Assembly (NCBI GenBank): GCA_029268045.1
Contig: JAJUHF010000005.1
Location: 1-64,000, forward strand
DNA from: Anseongella ginsenosidimutans
GTDB lineage: Bacteria > Bacteroidota > Bacteroidia > Sphingobacteriales > Sphingobacteriaceae
DNA: 64,000 nucleotides
Direction of reading: 5' to 3'
The notes under the pieces were generated by a model. That model ran no database searches. It saw nothing but the letters and a program-made list of their open reading frames with translations, and was not told the DNA's origin. Position 1 is the first letter of the stretch. Each line of letters starts with the position of its first letter. A program made the position numbers and the translations under genes. Below, in pieces: positions 59,301 to 64,000 of this stretch.

Positions 59301-62300
59301 ACCAGCGATTTCGAGTCGCTCAATGTGGAATTCGTCGAATTCTGGATGATGGACCCCTTCATCAACAAATCGACTGCCACCGGCGGGGATCTATACATTA
59401 ACCTGGGCAATGTGTCGGAAGATATCCTGAAGGACGGACGGAAAAGCCTCGAGAACGCCCTGCCCGTGGACGGGTCTTCGGATGACGTGGATCAGACGGT
59501 ATGGGGGAAAATAGGACGTACCCAACCGGTTACCGATGCCTTTGACAACAATCCGGATGCCCGGCGCCGGCAGGACGTGGGGCTCGACGGCTTGAACAGC
59601 CAGGAAGAACGGGAATTTTATCAGGGTTTTCTGCAGCAGCTGCAGGCGGTGCTTCCTCCGGGATCCCCGGGCTTGGAAGCGGCCATGAACGATCCTTCAT
59701 CCGATGATTTTGCCTATTACCGGGGGAGTGCCCAGGACGCTAAAAATGCCGATATTTTGGAGCGTTATCGCTTGTACAATGGGATGGAGGGCAACTCCAA
59801 GACGGCGCAGCAATCCATGGAGGACTTCGGTGTGGAAAACAGCGCGGCCACTCCGCTGCCGGATGCCGAAGATATCAACCGGGATAATAATTCCAGTCAG
59901 ACCGAATCCTATTACCAATACAAGGTTTCCATTCGTCCCGAAGACATGGAGGTGGGGCGTAATTACATTACCGACAAGGTTACCTCGCAGGTGAAGCTGG
60001 CCAATGGACGGACCGAAGAGGTGACCTGGTACCAGTTTAAGATTCCGCTCCGGCAGTACACCTCCCTGGTTGGCGGGATGGAGGATTTTAAGACCATCCG
60101 GTTTATCCGCATGTTCCTGACCGACTTTCAGGATACGACCGTGCTCCGCATGGCCCGGCTGCAATTGCTTCGGGGAGAATGGCGACGATACAACGCCGAA
60201 AACAGTTTGTCGCGTCAGTTGAAGGATCCCGATCTTCCCGACAACGCGATTGACAACTCGGTTCTGGACGTATCCACCATTAACATAGAGGAAAACGGGA
60301 ACAGGCAACCCATTCCTTACGTACTTCCTCCGGGGATTGAGCAGGAGCGGGTAGCTACCAGCTTCCGTGAAAATGTTCGCCAGAATGAGCAATCGCTGGT
60401 GCTGGACGTAAAAAATCTGGCCGACGGGTTCGCCCAGGCTGCCTTCAAGAACATCGAGTTTGACTTCCGTTCCTACAAACACCTCCAGATGTTCATTCAC
60501 GCCGAAGGGGAAGAATTGATGAACGGGGACGTGACCGCCTTTATCCGGCTCGGTACCGACTACCAGGACAACTACTACGAATACGAAATCCCGATGCAGG
60601 TGACCCCGCCGGGCACAACCGACAGGGCCTTGATCTGGCCGGCGGCCAATGAACTGGATGTGCGGTTCGAACAATTGATCGATGCCAAGCTGGCGCGGGA
60701 AGATGCCGGATGGCCCGTAAACGAACCGTTTTTTGTGCGTGACGGGACCAACCTGATTACCGTGGAGGGACAGCCGGACCTGAGCAAGATCCGGGTGATC
60801 ATGATCGGGGTGCGGAATCCGCTGAGAAAGGCATCCAACCCCGGCGACGACGGACTTCCCAAAACAGCCCAGATCTGGGTAAACGAATTGCGGCTTTCCG
60901 GATTTGACGAAGAAGGCGGCTGGGCGGCAAGCGCACGCCTGAACGCGCAGCTGGCCGATTTTGCCAACATCACCCTTTCAGGAAGCAAAAGTACCTTTGG
61001 ATTCGGGTCGTTGGAGAGACAGGTAGGGCAGCTGAACCGGTACGACCAGTCGCAGTTTGATATGGCGTCCAGTTTCGAACTTGGGAAGTTCTTTCCCGAC
61101 AGCCTCGGGGTAAAGATCCCGATGTATGTTTCCTGGTCCCAGGATGTCCGGCGGCCCGAATACAACCCCTTTTCCCCGGATATTCTATTAAAGGATGCGC
61201 TGGACAGGCTGTCGGGAAGCAGGAGAGACTCCTTGAAGCGGGTAACCGACGATGTGATTACCCGCAAGAGCATCAACTTCACAAATGTCCGGAAGCTGCG
61301 TTTGAATCCCGAGGAGAAGCCCCGGTTCTACGATCTGGAAAATTTCAGCCTCACCTACGCCTTTTCTGAATTCAAGCAGGAAGGTTTTACGCTGGCCAAT
61401 ACCCTCAATCGGACCTATAAGGCGGCCCTGGCATACAATTTCCAGGGGACGCCCCGGAACATCCGTCCATTCGGTAATCTGTTCAAGGGGAAAGCGCTAG
61501 GGTTTCTGGGAGCTTTTAATTTTACTCCCCTTCCGTCCATTGTGGATTTCCGGATCGACGTGGACCGTTACTACAGTGAAAATACCATCCGGGCGGCCGA
61601 GCCGGATTCCTACTTTAATGCGCCCACCACGTATTTCAAGAATTTCCAGATAACCCGCCTGTACGGTTTGCGCTGGGATCTGGCCAGTTCGCTGCAGCTG
61701 GATTACACAGCCAGCAACCTATCCATTGTGGACGAGCCCGATGGACCGATTACCGATGCGACGCGCGATGTGATCATGTCGAATCTGAAAAAACTGGGAA
61801 GGAACACGGATTTCAGCCAGTCGCTGAATTTGACCTACGCCGTGCCGGTGAGCAAGCTGCCCTACCTGGATTGGGTGAACCTGAACACGCGGTACAGCGT
61901 GCAGTACAATTGGCAATCCGAACCGCTGGCTACCCTGTTGAACGATACAATCAGTCTGGGAAATACGATCCGGAATGAGCGGCAGATCCAACTAAACCCG
62001 CAGATCAACTTCGACCGCCTGTACAGTAAATTCGGTGTCCGTCCCCGAAGTACCCGCACGGGCGCCGGGCGGTCCGACTCCCTTTCCGGAGGTGGCGCCG
62101 GTCCGTTTTTCCTGGGACTGGTTACCAGCCTGAAAAACATCAGCGGATCTTACAGCATCGCACAGGGGACGTTCCTGCCCGGTTACCTGCCTGGAACTCA
62201 ATTGTTCGGGTTGGATCTGGATAAAAGCGCGCCGGGACTGGGCTTTATTCTGGGGGGGCAAAAGGATATCCGGTATAAGGCGGCCCGCAACGGCTGGCTG

Positions 62301-63464
62301 ACACGGGATGATAACCTGAATTCCCTGTACTACAAGACCCGCCGGGAGGATCTGAACCTGCGGGCATTGATCGAACCCTTCCCGGATTTCCGGATCGAGC
62401 TTACCGGGATCCGCTCATTTACATCCAACACGCAGTCCAATTTCCGGTTCGATGAAAGCAATAATACGTTCCGGGAGTTCAGTCCCGTTACAACCGGGAA
62501 CTTCAATATTTCTACGATTGCACTGAAAACTGCGTTTAAAAAGGAGCGGGGCGTGACCAATTATTCCGAATTATTTGAGCAGTTTAAATCGAACCGTATG
62601 ACTGTTTCAAGGCGATTGGGCGCCCGGAATCCCTATTCCAGTGGCGTGGACAGCGCTGGGTACGCCCGGGGATACGGCGCCACGTCGCAGGAGGTGCTGG
62701 TCAACGCATTTCTGGCAGCCTATTTGGGAAAGGATCCCGGAAGCATGTCGCTGGATCAATTCCCGAATATTCCGCTGCCGAACTGGAACATCACCTACAA
62801 CGGGCTGAGCAGATTGCCGTTCTTTTCGGAATTGTTTTCTTCGGTGATCATCAACCACGGATACCAGTCCACCTATTCCATTGCCAATTACAATAGCCTC
62901 TTGCAATTCCGGAAAGACGTGAACGGGCACAGCATGGAAAGGGATATCCAGGAAAACTTCTATCCTGAGTTTCAGGTAAACTTTGTAAACATCACGGAAA
63001 ACTTTGTGCCCCTGATCGGAGCGGATATGCGGTTCCGAAATAACATGACCGCCAACCTGGAATACCGGAAAGGCCGCTCCCTAAGTTTCAGTATGGCCAA
63101 CTCCCAGCTCGCCCAGCAGCGAGAACAAACGGTTGTAGGCGGCTTGGGTTACCGTACGACCCGCCTGCGTTTGCCTTTCCCTTTGTTCGGGCAGGATCAG
63201 CTGAATAATGATCTTCTCTTTAAGCTCGATGTGGCGCTGCGTTCGGACAAGTTGCTTATTTACCGTTTAGGGGAAGAGGATGCCCAGGTAGCCGGAGGAA
63301 CCAACACATTTTCGGTGCGGCCGTCCATTGATTACATGGTAAATCAACGGTTTAATCTTCGGTTGTTTTTCGACCATAACGTGACGCGCCCGGAAACGTC
63401 GAATTCTTACCGTACGGCCTATTCCAATTTCGGGATCAACCTGCGATTCAACATCGGGGGCTAA
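56364..63464 (+). CDS. sprA: Gliding-motility/T9SS outer-membrane translocon protein SprA (SOV)
   Basis: 2366 aa; size, RuvA adjacency, GGQFNNNANPLFNERQRKQGSFNFDQNIQMNLVGNIGEKLRVTTNYN, DDFETSRSVIDL; TTG start. Confidence 0.95.
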   Translation: MKNTFTILRRLLILVAVLFGVGRLAAQDTLTATGPGLAADTIPETPSPVSLPYPVKDYPTVLGAPRSGIDLRTPSNVQREIMYDPETQRYYITEKIGNISYRMPQYLDFSEYGQRELERIKREYWLQRTGSSSIVQSRGMIPKLEVRGETFDRLFGGNFVDIRPQGLAEVTFGGQFNNNANPLFNERQRKQGSFNFDQNIQMNLVGNIGEKLRVTTNYNSQAQFDFENQIKFEYTGYEDEIIRKIEVGQVNLPISGSLITGYQSLFGVKTQLQFGRLGVTTVFSQQKSQTKEIVLNNGAQVNEFKIKADEYEANKHYFLAQFFRDNYNRSLANLPFINSGVVINKIEVWVTNKTNNFTNARDIIAFLDLGENDPYNDALFTGGSSYTRFPSAFTSPAFPRHSNNLLEVIPASSRNSNDNSIAGFFAATGASDNYVKLTYARQLASTEFTLHPSLGYISLNQPLNADEVLAVAFRYTVNGVEYQVGEFSTDIPNDPNNPSVLYTKLLKNETLKTNLPTWDLMMKNIYSLQAFQIEQQDFRLDVYRLDESTGIEQPVIAEGSQTAGKPFLQLVGLDRINGQQAPQPDGVFDFLRDITVDPLNGRIIFPVVEPFGEDLARQFAPGETALIEKYVFRELYDSTRYVAQQAAEVNKYFFKGTYRSGSGSEFSLNAINVPQGSVVVTAGTTPLIEGVDYTVDYNLGRVRILNEAILNSGMPVSIKLESNELFGLQSKTLFGTRLDYQVNDKLVLGGTFMNLKERPLTPKVNIGEEAISNTIWGFDASYRSDSRWLTKLVDKLPLLETRQLSTITFDTEFAHLMPGHSRSLNVAGNRGGVSYIDDFETSRSVIDLKNATNWYISSTPSMFPESALSNDLSYGFNRALLAFYNIDPIFYNKNSSLNPDNIRNNKDVLSNHYVREVLEREVFPNKESISSQPNVISTLNLAFYPNTRGPYNFTTTGLNPDGTFSNPASKWGGIMRRIETSDFESLNVEFVEFWMMDPFINKSTATGGDLYINLGNVSEDILKDGRKSLENALPVDGSSDDVDQTVWGKIGRTQPVTDAFDNNPDARRRQDVGLDGLNSQEEREFYQGFLQQLQAVLPPGSPGLEAAMNDPSSDDFAYYRGSAQDAKNADILERYRLYNGMEGNSKTAQQSMEDFGVENSAATPLPDAEDINRDNNSSQTESYYQYKVSIRPEDMEVGRNYITDKVTSQVKLANGRTEEVTWYQFKIPLRQYTSLVGGMEDFKTIRFIRMFLTDFQDTTVLRMARLQLLRGEWRRYNAENSLSRQLKDPDLPDNAIDNSVLDVSTINIEENGNRQPIPYVLPPGIEQERVATSFRENVRQNEQSLVLDVKNLADGFAQAAFKNIEFDFRSYKHLQMFIHAEGEELMNGDVTAFIRLGTDYQDNYYEYEIPMQVTPPGTTDRALIWPAANELDVRFEQLIDAKLAREDAGWPVNEPFFVRDGTNLITVEGQPDLSKIRVIMIGVRNPLRKASNPGDDGLPKTAQIWVNELRLSGFDEEGGWAASARLNAQLADFANITLSGSKSTFGFGSLERQVGQLNRYDQSQFDMASSFELGKFFPDSLGVKIPMYVSWSQDVRRPEYNPFSPDILLKDALDRLSGSRRDSLKRVTDDVITRKSINFTNVRKLRLNPEEKPRFYDLENFSLTYAFSEFKQEGFTLANTLNRTYKAALAYNFQGTPRNIRPFGNLFKGKALGFLGAFNFTPLPSIVDFRIDVDRYYSENTIRAAEPDSYFNAPTTYFKNFQITRLYGLRWDLASSLQLDYTASNLSIVDEPDGPITDATRDVIMSNLKKLGRNTDFSQSLNLTYAVPVSKLPYLDWVNLNTRYSVQYNWQSEPLATLLNDTISLGNTIRNERQIQLNPQINFDRLYSKFGVRPRSTRTGAGRSDSLSGGGAGPFFLGLVTSLKNISGSYSIAQGTFLPGYLPGTQLFGLDLDKSAPGLGFILGGQKDIRYKAARNGWLTRDDNLNSLYYKTRREDLNLRALIEPFPDFRIELTGIRSFTSNTQSNFRFDESNNTFREFSPVTTGNFNISTIALKTAFKKERGVTNYSELFEQFKSNRMTVSRRLGARNPYSSGVDSAGYARGYGATSQEVLVNAFLAAYLGKDPGSMSLDQFPNIPLPNWNITYNGLSRLPFFSELFSSVIINHGYQSTYSIANYNSLLQFRKDVNGHSMERDIQENFYPEFQVNFVNITENFVPLIGADMRFRNNMTANLEYRKGRSLSFSMANSQLAQQREQTVVGGLGYRTTRLRLPFPLFGQDQLNNDLLFKLDVALRSDKLLIYRLGEEDAQVAGGTNTFSVRPSIDYMVNQRFNLRLFFDHNVTRPETSNSYRTAYSNFGINLRFNIGG

Positions 63465-63484
63465 CCGGTCAGGGATCCTTCCAG

Positions 63485-64000
63485 TTACAGGATCTTGGTG
63501 GAAATTACACCCTTGACCAGAAACAGCCGCCGGATATCGCGCTTGTCGATTACGGCCTCTCCGTATTCCGTCGTGTTCTTGGGAATCAAGCGGAATTTAC
63601 CGGGATCATCCGGATAGTTCATGACGCATTTGATCGTGCTGTACCCTGGAGTTACCACCAGATACATTTCGCCCGGCAGCAAGGCGGATGGGTTGATCTC
63701 CTTCAGCGTGACGATGGCGCCGGCCGGAATATCCGGTTCCATCGAATTCCCGTAATTGACCGTCGCAAAATCGCCTCCGGATAAGGTAGGCACCTCGATA
63801 TAATAGAGCGGCTCAATGGATAATTTATCGCCACGCAGGTCCAGCTCCTCAAATCCGGAATCGTAAAGCGGGATTTTCCTGGAGGAAGCGGCCGTCTCTC
63901 CGGCGCGCATTTCGCCCTTGCCTGTCAGTAACCACGCTTCGTTGACCTGAGGGTATTTGCTTGTCACCTTCCTGGCCAGGTCCCGGCTGATGTCGTGATT
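63485..64000 (-). CDS. XRE/S24 (LexA-like peptidase) transcriptional regulator, N-terminus outside window
   Basis: Frame stays open to the window edge (NHDISRDLARKVTSKYPQVNEAWLLTGKGEM...); NYGNSMEPDIPAGAIVTLKEI S24 core; the track's 63967 GTG is probably internal. Confidence 0.82.
   Translation of the reverse strand, partial: NHDISRDLARKVTSKYPQVNEAWLLTGKGEMRAGETAASSRKIPLYDSGFEELDLRGDKLSIEPLYYIEVPTLSGGDFATVNYGNSMEPDIPAGAIVTLKEINPSALLPGEMYLVVTPGYSTIKCVMNYPDDPGKFRLIPKNTTEYGEAVIDKRDIRRLFLVKGVISTKIL

Noticed and set aside
1-64000. CRISPR arrays, IS elements/transposases, prophage genes, rRNA or tRNA genes
   Set aside because: No regularly spaced repeats, transposase/integrase motifs or phage structural genes seen; intergenic gaps are all under about 260 bp and none reads as a tRNA cloverleaf. 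A tRNAscan/Infernal run would be needed to exclude small ncRNAs.

Overview
The window is a contiguous, gene-dense (about 90% coding) chromosomal segment of a Bacteroidota bacterium, probably Cytophagia-like. The lineage call rests on gldA/F/G and sprA, SusC/SusD, eukaryote-type GlyRS, TAnnTTTG-type promoters, and the purH-mreBCD-mrdA-rodA and ruvA-sprA gene orders. I support about 51 complete protein genes, plus one partial gene at each edge. Most are housekeeping: topoisomerase IV, the rod-shape/PBP2 cluster, purine synthesis, homogentisate catabolism, dnaN, gliding/T9SS components, glyS, rlmN, dut, tatA, gatA, maeB and ruvA. The main accessory segment is about 5.5-15.5 kb: two Tat-signal sugar-modifying enzymes followed by a SusC/SusD/discoidin-lipoprotein locus with no glycoside hydrolase. 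I saw no rRNA, tRNA, CRISPR array, transposase or prophage, and no convincing entirely new system. The observations most worth a second look are: (1) a second, tandem tatA that the ORF track misses (59 aa, GTG start) and that overlaps gatA; (2) a C-terminal QLGLF on ParC resembling a beta-clamp-binding motif; (3) the hydrolase-less Sus locus beside Tat-exported Gfo/Idh/MocA and TIM-barrel proteins; (4) -7 elements exactly 4 nt before start codons (glyS, rlmN, amidohydrolase), predicting leaderless mRNAs; (5) a dyad hairpin embedding both stop codons of a convergent gene pair; (6) an EnvC-like protein whose LytM domain appears to lack its metal ligands. All calls come from reading the sequence; no database search was run.
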